DNA of 9,575 nucleotides from Marinagarivorans sp. UBA5870 (lineage in GTDB: Bacteria > Pseudomonadota > Gammaproteobacteria > Pseudomonadales > Cellvibrionaceae). How positions within the stretch are numbered: the first letter of the stretch is position 1; every line of letters starts with the position of its first letter. Below the pieces are notes generated by a model that was given only the letters and a program-made list of their open reading frames with translations, searched no databases and was not told where the DNA came from. Positions 1-5,679 of this stretch are shown piece by piece. The stretch lies in contig DJFO01000361.1 of NCBI GenBank assembly GCA_002432555.1, positions 8,796 through 18,370 on the forward strand, read 5' to 3'. The position numbers were made by a program, and so were the translations under genes.

Positions 1-207
1 CATGCCGCTAGTCATAACCACCTCGTCGCCTTTACTTATGGCGTCCACCAACTGCTGGTGCTCTTTCTGGCGCTTGCGCTGGGGGCGAATCATCATAAAG
101 TACATAAGCGCGAAGAGGCCACCCAGCATGACAATTTGCATAATTCCGCTTTGAGGCGAAGGAGCATTTTGAGTCTGCGCAATGGCTTCTGCGATAAAGA
201 CTGACAT
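1..207 (-). CDS. yajC: Preprotein translocase accessory subunit YajC (5' part, gene runs off the left edge)
   Basis: YajC is a small single-pass inner-membrane protein that associates with SecDF and the SecYEG channel during protein export. Sixty-nine codons are visible. A short N-terminal segment rich in A, Q and S (residues 1-20) leads into a hydrophobic helix at about residues 21-38 (GIMQIVMLGGLFALMYFMI). The family hallmark RPQRKRQKEH follows directly, then the start of the soluble domain (ISKGDEVVMTSG). The start is an ATG at 207-205 with an AGAGG ribosome site 7 nt upstream (215-219). In most gammaproteobacteria tgt precedes yajC and secD-secF follow. Here an AraC-type gene lies upstream instead, and secD is expected beyond the left edge but cannot be seen. 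The identification is firm; the C-terminus is missing only because the window ends. Confidence 0.93.
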   Translation of the reverse strand, partial: MSVFIAEAIAQTQNAPSPQSGIMQIVMLGGLFALMYFMMIRPQRKRQKEHQQLVDAISKGDEVVMTSGM

Positions 208-249
208 TGAATGACCTCTTATAGACAGTAAATATGAACAAGGGCAGCA

Positions 250-278
250 AATGTACAGACTTTCTCGAGCGCGGGCAA
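250..278 (-). promoter_or_regulatory. Possible sigma-70 promoter for yajC
   Basis: On the minus strand a TTGCCC box (273-278) and a TACATT box (250-255) are separated by exactly 17 bp. Each matches the sigma-70 consensus at 4 of 6 positions. It lies downstream of the terminator of the preceding regulator gene and about 45 bp before the yajC start, so yajC would need a promoter about here. Both boxes are weak, so this is only a candidate. Confidence 0.3.
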
Positions 279-299
279 CGTCGGTAGTTCAGTGAGGAA

Positions 300-329
300 A
301 GCAGAGTAAAGAGCCGCAACCGCGGCTCT
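300..329 (-). terminator. Rho-independent terminator of the GAF/AraC gene
   Basis: An 8-bp perfect stem (310-317 with 322-329; core GAGCCGC / GCGGCTC) closes a 4-nt loop. Read on the minus strand it is followed by TTTACTCT, an imperfect U-tract. It begins 12 nt after the stop codon of the regulator gene at 341. It would isolate yajC from transcription coming from that gene. Confidence 0.7.
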
Positions 330-340
330 AGATGACTTGG

Positions 341-1345
341 TTACACATAGTCTCGGAAAAGCTTTCGAAAGGTGCTTGGTGAAAGCCCGGTCCACCGTTT
401 GAACGCGTTGGTGAAGCTCGTTCGGTCAGAAAAATCGAGCGAAGCGGAAATACTGTCAATGCTGAGGTGCTGCTTGATAAGATAGTCGATCGAATAGTGG
501 AAGCGAACCTGATCGCGCAGTTCCGCAAAGCTGATGTCCTGCTGCTGTAACCGTCGCTGCAGCGTCCTTTTTGAAAGATTGAGCTCCTCCGCGACGTGGC
601 CGATGCTCAAGGGGGCATGACCGATTCTCTTTTGCAGCACTTCAACAACTCGCGCCGGCACCCCATAAACTTCCGGGAGCTTCGCCTGCTGCAAATACTC
701 ATCCAAGGTTTTTACCGAACCAAGTGCAAACATCGCCTGGTCCGTCATCTTACGCTGGGCTTGTGCCTTCTGTAGATCGATCATACAGGCCACTCCTTCT
801 GCCAAGAGTTCTATGGTTTCTAGATCCTCGGAACTGAATTCCGCTTCTTTCGGAGATGACGAGAAAAAACATACCACCATTGGTTCCACCGAAGAAGGGG
901 CAACAACAGTCCCAAGGTACGCATTCACTTCCACGCCATTATACGCAAAGCGTGCCGTGAGAGCATCCAACGAAGGAATGTTTTTGGCCTGCTGGGTCTG
1001 GCTGGTATGGAAGACATCCGCGGTGGGAGTGTTCTCCACATGTAGATGCTGCCCCATATAAAACGCGTCATCACTCTCTTGATCAACAGTCGCCATCACC
1101 TCTGCCACCTGGTGAGAAAGGCTTCTCAGAAGAAGTGCATGCTCCATCCCAAAGATCTGGCAGCCCGCGTCTAACAAACGGGAAATTCCCGAGCGCTCCG
1201 CGTTGTAATAGGGAGATCCGGCAAGTACTTTGTAGAGGTATTTTACTCGCTGACTGAAGTCAGAGATTTCGGGCTTATATTGAGGATCTATCCGAAGATA
1301 ATCGGACTGGACCTTGCTGCTGATATTGAGCTTCAACTGGTTCAC
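341..1345 (-). CDS. Transcriptional regulator with N-terminal GAF domain and C-terminal AraC-type HTH
   Basis: A 334-residue likely DNA-binding regulator. Residues about 51-195 read as a GAF fold: helix ISRLLDAGCQIFG, central strands around YLGTVVAP (143-150) and MVVCFFSSS (156-164), and a closing helix EDLETIELLAEGVACMI (173-189). Residues about 240-330 are an AraC/XylS DNA-binding domain. Its first helix-turn-helix covers 246-266 (VAEELNLSKRTLQRRL). The second ends in the family signature around DRTSFTNAFKRWTG (307-320) followed by LSPSTFRK. The start is a GTG at 1345; no in-frame ATG precedes it, the first internal Met is residue 67, and the ribosome site is poor (GAAGAG close to the start). 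No enzyme operon sits beside it, so neither target nor ligand can be read from context. The domains are clear; the biological role is unknown. Confidence 0.88.
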   Translation of the reverse strand: MNQLKLNISSKVQSDYLRIDPQYKPEISDFSQRVKYLYKVLAGSPYYNAERSGISRLLDAGCQIFGMEHALLLRSLSHQVAEVMATVDQESDDAFYMGQHLHVENTPTADVFHTSQTQQAKNIPSLDALTARFAYNGVEVNAYLGTVVAPSSVEPMVVCFFSSSPKEAEFSSEDLETIELLAEGVACMIDLQKAQAQRKMTDQAMFALGSVKTLDEYLQQAKLPEVYGVPARVVEVLQKRIGHAPLSIGHVAEELNLSKRTLQRRLQQQDISFAELRDQVRFHYSIDYLIKQHLSIDSISASLDFSDRTSFTNAFKRWTGLSPSTFRKLFRDYV

Positions 1346-1651
1346 CTTCTCTTCGATTAAATGGTTTTTTATTGTGCGATTTGAGGAGTAGCTCCTCGAG
1401 TTCCATAAACTAAACCTATGGACGAAGAAGAACCAGCTCAGGAAATGCCAAATCGCTCAGTCATGCGCCATTAGTTACCTCTCGCTAACTCTGTAACACT
1501 GGACGAAAGGCGGCTAAAATTTTTTTGTGGAATTGAAGACTAGCATCTTGGCGCTAGGAAGATCTAATCCTCTAAGCGCGAATATTACCCAATCCGTTCC
1601 AGCAGGGAAACCATTGATTTAATGCGGTCGTTTGACCTTAAGGGTTTATTC
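1346..1651. other. Gene-free stretch between the GAF/AraC regulator and bcp
   Basis: About 306 bp without a convincing gene in any frame. It is more AT-rich than the genes around it; two 60-base samples gave 43-45% G+C, against 75% in a sample of mdh. It contains the upstream region of the regulator with two inverted repeats (1383-1422) and an A/T run at about 1517-1526. A CCTTAAGG palindrome lies at about 1637, next to the bcp stop. I could find neither a convincing promoter for the regulator nor a clear terminator for bcp. Confidence 0.6.
1383..1422. promoter_or_regulatory. Two adjacent inverted repeats upstream of the GAF/AraC gene, candidate operators
   Basis: GAGGAG-TAG-CTCCTC (1383-1397) is a perfect 6-bp dyad. 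Five bases further, TCCATA (1402-1407) pairs with TATGGA (1417-1422) across 9 nt. Both lie 38-77 bp upstream of the GTG start of the regulator, where an autoregulatory site would be expected. The geometry is seen directly; operator function is inference. AraC-family sites are more often direct repeats, which weakens the case. Confidence 0.35.
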
Positions 1652-2128
1652 CTAAACTTTCGCGTGAGATCGAAACCATTCGACTACTTCGTTATGATGA
1701 GATCCAGTGGTAAAACTATCCAGAATAACAGCAACTTTGCCAACCGGATTAACGATAAACGTCGTCCGTTTAACTCCGAAAAATTCTCGACCCATAAATT
1801 TTTTCAATGACCAGACCCCGTAGCGTTCAGCAATCTCGTGGTTTTCGTCGGAGAGCATATGAAAGTTGAGGTGGTGTTTATCGACAAAGTTGCGCAGTCG
1901 GCGAGGCGCATCAGGACTTACCCCGACGATTGCGGCGTCCCATTTTGCTAGTTCCGCTTCAACGTCCCGCATTCCGCAAGCTTGCACCGTGCAGCCCGGG
2001 GTCATGGCTTTAGGGTAGAAATACAGGACCAAGTGACGGCCTGAGAAATCTTTGAGGCAGGTGGGCCGTTCATCTTGATTGGGAAGGCAGAAATCGGGGG
2101 CGGAAGCGCCGATTGCGGGACGGGTCAT
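1652..2128 (-). CDS. bcp: Thioredoxin-dependent thiol peroxidase (bacterioferritin comigratory protein, BCP/PrxQ type)
   Basis: A 158-residue cytoplasmic peroxiredoxin that reduces hydrogen peroxide and organic hydroperoxides with electrons from thioredoxin. The active-site segment YPKAMTPGCTVQACGMRD (39-55) carries the peroxidatic Cys46 after TPG and the resolving Cys51 five residues later, the atypical 2-Cys arrangement of BCP. The catalytic Thr43 and the conserved Arg121 (before TTFIV) are present. The FMG (111-113) and SHHNEVVEWF (143-152) segments match the enterobacterial protein as I remember it. The start is an ATG at 2128 with GGAG 6 nt upstream (2135-2138). A longer reading to 2173 would run through the terminator hairpin and is rejected. 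The gene follows mdh on the same strand but lies beyond the mdh terminator, with only about 27 bp between hairpin and start codon. No promoter is obvious there. Confidence 0.93.
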   Translation of the reverse strand: MTRPAIGASAPDFCLPNQDERPTCLKDFSGRHLVLYFYPKAMTPGCTVQACGMRDVEAELAKWDAAIVGVSPDAPRRLRNFVDKHHLNFHMLSDENHEIAERYGVWSLKKFMGREFFGVKRTTFIVNPVGKVAVILDSFTTGSHHNEVVEWFRSHAKV

Positions 2129-2155
2129 GCAAAACTCCGGCGAGGACCTAAACGA

Positions 2156-2190
2156 AAAAGCCGTGCGGCTCAAAGAGGCGCACGGCTTTT
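2156..2190 (-). terminator. Strong intrinsic terminator after mdh (symmetrical, could act in both directions)
   Basis: A perfect 12-bp stem pairs 2156-2167 with 2179-2190 (AAAAGCCGTGCG / CGCACGGCTTTT) around an 11-nt loop that holds a further CTC/GAG pairing. On the minus strand it ends in TTTTTCGTTT and starts 14 bp after the mdh stop codon. Because the stem is flanked by A and T runs it also has terminator shape on the plus strand, but no plus-strand gene needs it. This is one of the clearest regulatory signals in the window. Confidence 0.9.
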
Positions 2191-2204
2191 AGGGGAAGCT
2201 CGGC

Positions 2205-3188
2205 CTAGGCCGGCAGCAACGACTTGACCGCGTCGCGCTCTTCCTTCAGCTCCTGCGCGGTTGCATCCATCTTCAAACGAGAAAACGAGTCGATATCCAA
2301 TCCCTGGACGATCTGCCAGCTGCCGTCCTTGCACACGCACGGAAATGAATAAATCAGACCCTCCTCTATACCATAACTGCCATCGCTGTAGACAGCCATA
2401 CTGACCCAATCGCCGTCCGGCGTACCCAGCGCCCAGTCGCGCATATGGCATATTGCCGCGTTGGCAGCGGAGGCGGCACTGGAAGCGCCGCGGGCAGCGA
2501 TGATGGCTGCGCCGCGCTGCTGAACAGTCGGGATGAATTCTTTCTCGTACCAAGTCCGATCCACCTGCTCCACTGCAACCGCCCCGTTCACCATCGCATG
2601 AAACAGGTCGGGATACTGTGTGGAAGAGTGGTTGCCCCAGATGGTCATTTTTGACACCTGATCGATACTGATGCGAAGCTTCTGGGCTAACTGGGTCAAG
2701 GCCCGATTATGATCGAGCCGGGTCATTGCGGTGAACTGGCGGGGATCGAGATCCGGAGCGTTGCGCTGAGCAATCAACGCATTGGTATTAGCCGGATTGC
2801 CTACGACCAACACCTTGATGTCGCGTGCAGCATGATTGTTGATTGCCTTGCCCTGCACAGAGAAAATCGCTGCGTTGGCCTCGAGCAAGTCTTTCCGTTC
2901 CATCCCAGGCCCGCGTGGGCGAGCACCGACCAGCAGAGCGTATTTCGCGTCCTTGAACGCGGTCGCGGCGTCATCGGTACAGACAATACCTTGCAGCAGC
3001 GGAAACGCGCAGTCGTCGAGCTCCATGGCCACGCCCTTCAGCGCGTTCAAAGCCGGAGTGATTTCGAGCAGCTGGAGAATAACTGGCTGGTCTTTGCCCA
3101 ACATTTCACCAGATGCTATGCGGAATAAAAGGGAATAACTGATTTGACCGGCTGCGCCAGTCACGGCAACTCGAACGGGTGCTTTCAC
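2205..3188 (-). CDS. mdh: Malate dehydrogenase (NAD-dependent, 327-residue cytosolic-like type)
   Basis: Interconverts malate and oxaloacetate with NAD(H) in the TCA cycle. The 327 residues match the usual length of the MDH class found in Pseudomonas relatives and Xanthomonas, which is distinct from the roughly 312-residue enterobacterial type. A Rossmann loop GAAGQI lies at 11-16. The substrate-binding loop [13 protein letters not shown] (88-100) carries the substrate arginines, and [11 protein letters not shown] covers 130-140. TRLDHNRA (156-163) gives catalytic Asp159, paired with His187 in [11 protein letters not shown]. The family segment [15 protein letters not shown] (231-245) is intact. 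The start is a GTG at 3188 with GGAG 7 nt upstream (3196-3199). An in-frame ATG at 3275 would add 29 residues of unrelated sequence and has no ribosome site. The gene has its own promoter (3306-3333), a foldable leader, and a terminator just after the stop. Confidence 0.96.
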   Translation of the reverse strand: MKAPVRVAVTGAAGQISYSLLFRIASGEMLGKDQPVILQLLEITPALNALKGVAMELDDCAFPLLQGIVCTDDAATAFKDAKYALLVGARPRGPGMERKDLLEANAAIFSVQGKAINNHAARDIKVLVVGNPANTNALIAQRNAPDLDPRQFTAMTRLDHNRALTQLAQKLRISIDQVSKMTIWGNHSSTQYPDLFHAMVNGAVAVEQVDRTWYEKEFIPTVQQRGAAIIAARGASSAASAANAAICHMRDWALGTPDGDWVSMAVYSDGSYGIEEGLIYSFPCVCKDGSWQIVQGLDIDSFSRLKMDATAQELKEERDAVKSLLPA

Positions 3189-3224
3189 AATGGGTCTCCG
3201 AATAGCATGGGTGAAGGTCGTTCG

Positions 3225-3257
3225 CCCAGGACCCGGATACAATCTGTATCCCCTGGG
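3225..3257 (-). promoter_or_regulatory. Stable hairpin in the mdh 5' leader
   Basis: In the untranslated leader, GGATAC (3235-3240) pairs with GTATCC (3246-3251) around 5 nt. CCCAGG (3225-3230) pairs with CCTGGG (3252-3257), giving a 12-bp stem interrupted by one 4-nt bulge (3231-3234). On the minus-strand transcript it ends 36 nt before the GTG start and leaves the ribosome site free. It could stabilise the mRNA, bind a regulator, or be part of a larger switch. No T-run follows, so it is not a terminator. Confidence 0.55.
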
Positions 3258-3276
3258 GCGGTGGGCGACGAACATG

Positions 3277-3297
3277 AAAAACGAGCCTGCGGTTTTT
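3277..3297 (-). promoter_or_regulatory. Small A/U-rich hairpin at the 5' end of the mdh transcript
   Basis: AAAAAC (3277-3282) and GTTTTT (3292-3297) form a 6-bp inverted repeat around 9 nt, starting at about the predicted first base of the mdh transcript. The arms are mostly A-T, so the fold is weak alone. It matters only as a possible second element beside the stronger hairpin downstream. Confidence 0.3.
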
Positions 3298-3305
3298 GCG
3301 GCGCC

Positions 3306-3333
3306 ATTATAGTGGACTGAGTGGAAATGTCAT
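3306..3333 (-). promoter_or_regulatory. mdh: Sigma-70 promoter of mdh
   Basis: On the minus strand ATGACA (3328-3333, 5 of 6 to TTGACA) and a perfect TATAAT (3306-3311) are 16 bp apart. Transcription would start near 3299, giving a leader of about 110 nt before the GTG at 3188. The -35 box lies only 15 bp after the stop of the upstream dUTPase gene. An 11-bp palindrome, ACTCGACGAGT (3338-3348), sits just upstream of the -35 box and could be an operator or may be chance. Confidence 0.75.
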
Positions 3334-3348
3334 CACCACTCGACGAGT

Positions 3349-3960
3349 TCACTCCGGATACCGCTTCGCCAGGGCGAGATAGATATCTTTCCTGAAAGTC
3401 GCGCTTTCCGTGTCCAACCGTTGGAGAATTTCGACGAGGTGCTCGTTGTCTTCCCGACCATCCCAGGTCTTAAGGTATCTACCCTCTTTATATCCATAGT
3501 CTTGACGGAACAGATTGAGCACGTTTTTACCGACGTACGACCGGTACAAGTTGTCGAAAGTGACGTCCGCCGTCTGAAGCAGTCGAGAAAAGAGCGCGGC
3601 ATCAAACCGCCGCTGCGATAACACCGATCCGGCGAAAGATTCCACTGCTTCTAGAAAAGCCACGTCGGAATAAGGTGCAAGCAGCACCACCTGAAGATTG
3701 TCAGCGACTGTCTCCAGCTCGGTTTCCGCTTGCAGCAGCGCGCTCAGGCCGAAATGCCAGATGTCGATGAGCTCCATCACCACCTGCTCACGGTTTACTG
3801 TCTGCATTTTCCACCACTTCCAGCCGTGATGGTCCATAAGCTCGGCACACTCGATCCAGATCGCGCGGTACCAGGGGTAATCCTGGCTACGCCAGTCCGG
3901 ATGAACTTTCTTATTCATCTCGTCCTGCAATTGCAACATGGTTAGCAGTTGTGTCTTCAC
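3349..3960 (-). CDS. dUTP diphosphatase, dimeric all-alpha type (dUTPase_2 family)
   Basis: A cytoplasmic enzyme that hydrolyses dUTP to dUMP and pyrophosphate, keeping uracil out of DNA and supplying dUMP for thymidylate synthesis. It belongs to the all-alpha NTP pyrophosphatase superfamily, not the trimeric Dut family. The first metal-binding helix has E37-x2-E40 (IECAELMDHHGWKWWK), the second has E63-x2-D66 (VVMELIDIWHF), and the conserved segment GKNVLNLFRQDYGYKEGRY covers 144-162. I chose the GTG at 3960, which gives 203 residues and has GGGGAG 11 nt upstream (3972-3977). An ATG at 3939 would drop seven residues, and an ATG at 4059 would add 33 residues and fill nearly all the space to the divergent gene. 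The start is therefore less sure than the function. A role next to tmk-type dTTP metabolism is plausible, though tmk lies 4.6 kb away. Confidence 0.86.
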   Translation of the reverse strand: MKTQLLTMLQLQDEMNKKVHPDWRSQDYPWYRAIWIECAELMDHHGWKWWKMQTVNREQVVMELIDIWHFGLSALLQAETELETVADNLQVVLLAPYSDVAFLEAVESFAGSVLSQRRFDAALFSRLLQTADVTFDNLYRSYVGKNVLNLFRQDYGYKEGRYLKTWDGREDNEHLVEILQRLDTESATFRKDIYLALAKRYPE

Positions 3961-4073
3961 GTGCTTACGGTCTCCCCGGTAACTTGAGTCTGCGCTGTCA
4001 TGGATGCGCAATTTTTCTGCAATATTTGCTTCACAAAAGCTCAGTAACTTGATGCCCAAGTGGAGAAACCTAT
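3961..4073. promoter_or_regulatory. Divergent upstream region with a 9-bp direct repeat
   Basis: These 113 bp should hold promoters for both the dUTPase (minus) and the phosphatase/glycosyltransferase unit (plus). GTAACTTGA occurs twice in the same orientation (3979-3987 and 4044-4052), 65 bp apart. A GCAA-TAT-TTGC dyad lies at about 4019-4029 between them. I could not find convincing -35/-10 pairs for either direction. Confidence 0.4.
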
Positions 4074-4589
4074 ATGCGCCTACTTGAAAGCATTCACAGC
4101 TTCGATCTAAAAACGTTCAACTGGTGCCTGCGTCGGAAACATAGATCTGTCGCCATCCAGGTCGCCCGGGTTTGTTCCTATACAGCCAACGGCCCGCTGT
4201 ATGTTCTCGCAGGTCTGGCCTTCACCTTATTGCAAAACTGGATGTTGGTAGAGCTGCTGATCGCCGGGTTCGCGGTGGAGCGGTGTTGCTACTTCTTCTT
4301 TAAATCATTTTTTAAACGCAACCGACCCCCGGCCGCGATCCCGGGCTATCGTAGCGTCATCGAACCCTCGGATCAATTCAGCTTTCCATCGGGCCACACA
4401 TCGGCTGCATTCCTGGTTGCCAGCGCTCTCGCCTTTGCCCTCCCTTGGACCGCATGGGCAATGTTTCCTTGGGCAGCGGGGGTAGGAGCCTCCCGAGTTA
4501 TTCTGGGCGTTCACTTCCCCACCGACGTACTGGCTGGTGCAGTTCTTGGCTGCACGCTCTGCCATACGATGATTGCCTTCACTTTGTAG
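4074..4589 (+). CDS. PAP2-family membrane phosphatase
   Basis: A 171-residue integral membrane phosphatase of the type-2 phosphatidic acid phosphatase superfamily, whose members remove phosphate from lipid phosphates such as undecaprenyl pyrophosphate, phosphatidylglycerol phosphate or phosphatidate. All three signature motifs are intact: K77-x6-R84-P85 (KSFFKRNRP), P105-S-G-H108 followed by TS, and S140-R141-x5-H147-x3-D151 (SRVILGVHFPTD). The catalytic histidines are H108 and H147. Hydrophobic helices lie at about 40-68, 110-136 and 150-170, so the active site probably faces the periplasm. The start is an ATG at 4074 with GGAG 8 nt upstream. It is 6 bp from the downstream glycosyltransferase, which suggests one transcript and a shared lipid or lipid-linked sugar substrate. 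The family is certain; the substrate cannot be told from sequence. Confidence 0.92.
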   Translation: MRLLESIHSFDLKTFNWCLRRKHRSVAIQVARVCSYTANGPLYVLAGLAFTLLQNWMLVELLIAGFAVERCCYFFFKSFFKRNRPPAAIPGYRSVIEPSDQFSFPSGHTSAAFLVASALAFALPWTAWAMFPWAAGVGASRVILGVHFPTDVLAGAVLGCTLCHTMIAFTL

Positions 4590-4595
4590 GCATTC

Positions 4596-5669
4596 GTGAA
4601 GATTCTCTACGGCGTTCAAGGCACTGGCAATGGGCATATCACGCGGGCGCGGGCGCTTAATCGGCATTTTATTGCGAGCGGCGCAGAGGTCGATTTCCTG
4701 TTCTCCGGTCGCGCCCGGGAAAAATACTTCGACATGGAAGAGTTCGGCCCTAACTGGCAGTCTTACGGCGGACTGACATTCACCTATTCCTCGGGCAAGA
4801 TCAAAGGGTTCTCGACCCTCATGGATAATAAGATTGCCGAATTCGTGCGCGATCTGCGCGACCTGGATCTGACACCTTATGATCTGGTGATAACCGATTT
4901 CGAGCCCATATCCGCTTGGGCGGCGCGTCTGCAAGGGAAACCTTCTGTCGGAATCGGGCATCAATACGCTTTTCACTACCCCGTTCCCAAAAGCGAAAAT
5001 AATCTGGTTGGGCGAGCGGTAATGAAACACTTTGCGCCGGTTGACTACGGTCTCGGCTTGCATTGGCACCATTTCAACGCACCAATCTTGCCGCCGATCG
5101 CAGAGGTTCATGCGACGGACTGCCATCCGGAGCCGGATAAAATCCTGGTTTACCTCGGTTTCGAAGAGGTCGAGGACATCATTCACTTCCTCGAGCCATT
5201 TCACGAGTGGTTGTTCGTGATCTATGGGCCCTTCAACAGTTACCAATGCTTTGGCAACATTCAGTTGAAACCCCTCTCACGGGAAGGATTTTGTCGCGAT
5301 CTGGCCACCTGCAGCGGGGTCTTATCCAATGCGGGATTCGAGCTGGCGAGCGAAGCGATTCAATTGGGCAAAAAGCTGTTGGTAAAGCCTCTGGGCGGTC
5401 AAATGGAGCAGGTGTCCAATGCTCGGGCCCTGGAGCTCCTAGGTTTGGGTATGACCATGGACACCTTGGACAGTGTTCAATTGAGCAAATGGCTTAGGCA
5501 CTTTCAGGCGCGTCAACTCATCTACCCGGATGTCGCCCGAGCGATCGTGCAATGGCTTCGTGCGGGGAACTGGGCGGATATCCCCACCCTGGCAACCTCA
5601 CTGTGGAAAAGGGTTCAGGTGGCTGCCAAACCTGAGGCAGGATCCAGGAAATCCGCAGGACACCCCTGA
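4596..5669 (+). CDS. Glycosyltransferase, MJ1255/VC2487 family (MurG-like GT-B fold)
   Basis: A 357-residue protein that resembles the uncharacterised MJ1255/VC2487 glycosyltransferase family, with a GT28-like C-terminal half. The N-terminal glycine-rich loop GVQGTGNGHITRARAL (6-21) is the usual nucleotide-sugar/acceptor loop of GT-B enzymes. Other recognisable parts are YDLVITDFEP (95-104), GHQYAF (121-126) and the donor-binding segment SNAGFELASEAIQLGKKLLVKP (244-265), followed by GGQMEQVSNA. No signal peptide or membrane helix is seen, so it probably sits on the cytoplasmic face of the membrane. The start is a GTG at 4596; the TAG stop of the PAP2 gene forms part of its TAGG ribosome site (4587-4590), so translation is likely coupled. 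The last 20 or so residues (KPEAGSRKSAGHP) are low in complexity. Donor and acceptor are unknown. Confidence 0.85.
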   Translation: MKILYGVQGTGNGHITRARALNRHFIASGAEVDFLFSGRAREKYFDMEEFGPNWQSYGGLTFTYSSGKIKGFSTLMDNKIAEFVRDLRDLDLTPYDLVITDFEPISAWAARLQGKPSVGIGHQYAFHYPVPKSENNLVGRAVMKHFAPVDYGLGLHWHHFNAPILPPIAEVHATDCHPEPDKILVYLGFEEVEDIIHFLEPFHEWLFVIYGPFNSYQCFGNIQLKPLSREGFCRDLATCSGVLSNAGFELASEAIQLGKKLLVKPLGGQMEQVSNARALELLGLGMTMDTLDSVQLSKWLRHFQARQLIYPDVARAIVQWLRAGNWADIPTLATSLWKRVQVAAKPEAGSRKSAGHP

Positions 5670-5679
5670 TTGTCCTTTT
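5657..5679 (+). terminator. Weak intrinsic terminator at the convergent glycosyltransferase/ycfH junction
   Basis: AGGACA (5657-5662) pairs with TGTCCT (5671-5676) around 8 nt and is followed by TTTA on the plus strand. It overlaps the glycosyltransferase stop codon (5667-5669) and the ycfH stop (5678-5680), which are only 8 bp apart. The stem is short and the T-tract brief, so termination may be partial. Confidence 0.45.

Noticed and set aside
32..319. Minus-strand open frame of 95 codons
   Set aside because: It overlaps yajC in another frame and runs back through the terminator at 300-329; no domain is visible.
1457..1471. Four-codon mini reading frame (ATG GCG CAT GAC TGA, minus strand) with GAGAGG in front, upstream of the GAF/AraC gene
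   Set aside because: Too short to separate from chance, and no run of regulatory codons or attenuator structure goes with it.
1622..1810. 62-codon plus-strand open frame at the end of bcp
   Set aside because: Mostly antisense to bcp, with no domain or convincing ribosome site.
2129..2173. Longer BCP starting at 2173
   Set aside because: It would be translated through the mdh terminator hairpin and lacks a ribosome site; the ATG at 2128 has GGAG at the right distance.
2709..3138. Two plus-strand open frames of 100-139 codons
   Set aside because: Both are antisense to well-conserved parts of mdh and show no family features.
3189..3275. N-terminal extension of malate dehydrogenase starting at the ATG at 3275
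   Set aside because: The added 29 residues do not resemble the family, no ribosome site precedes that ATG, and the GTG at 3188 has a good one. The stretch is better explained as leader RNA.
4305..5246. Long open frame of 313 codons on the minus strand
   Set aside because: It is antisense to the PAP2 gene and the glycosyltransferase, both of which have clear motifs. Its translation has no recognisable domain and reads as the complement of those genes.
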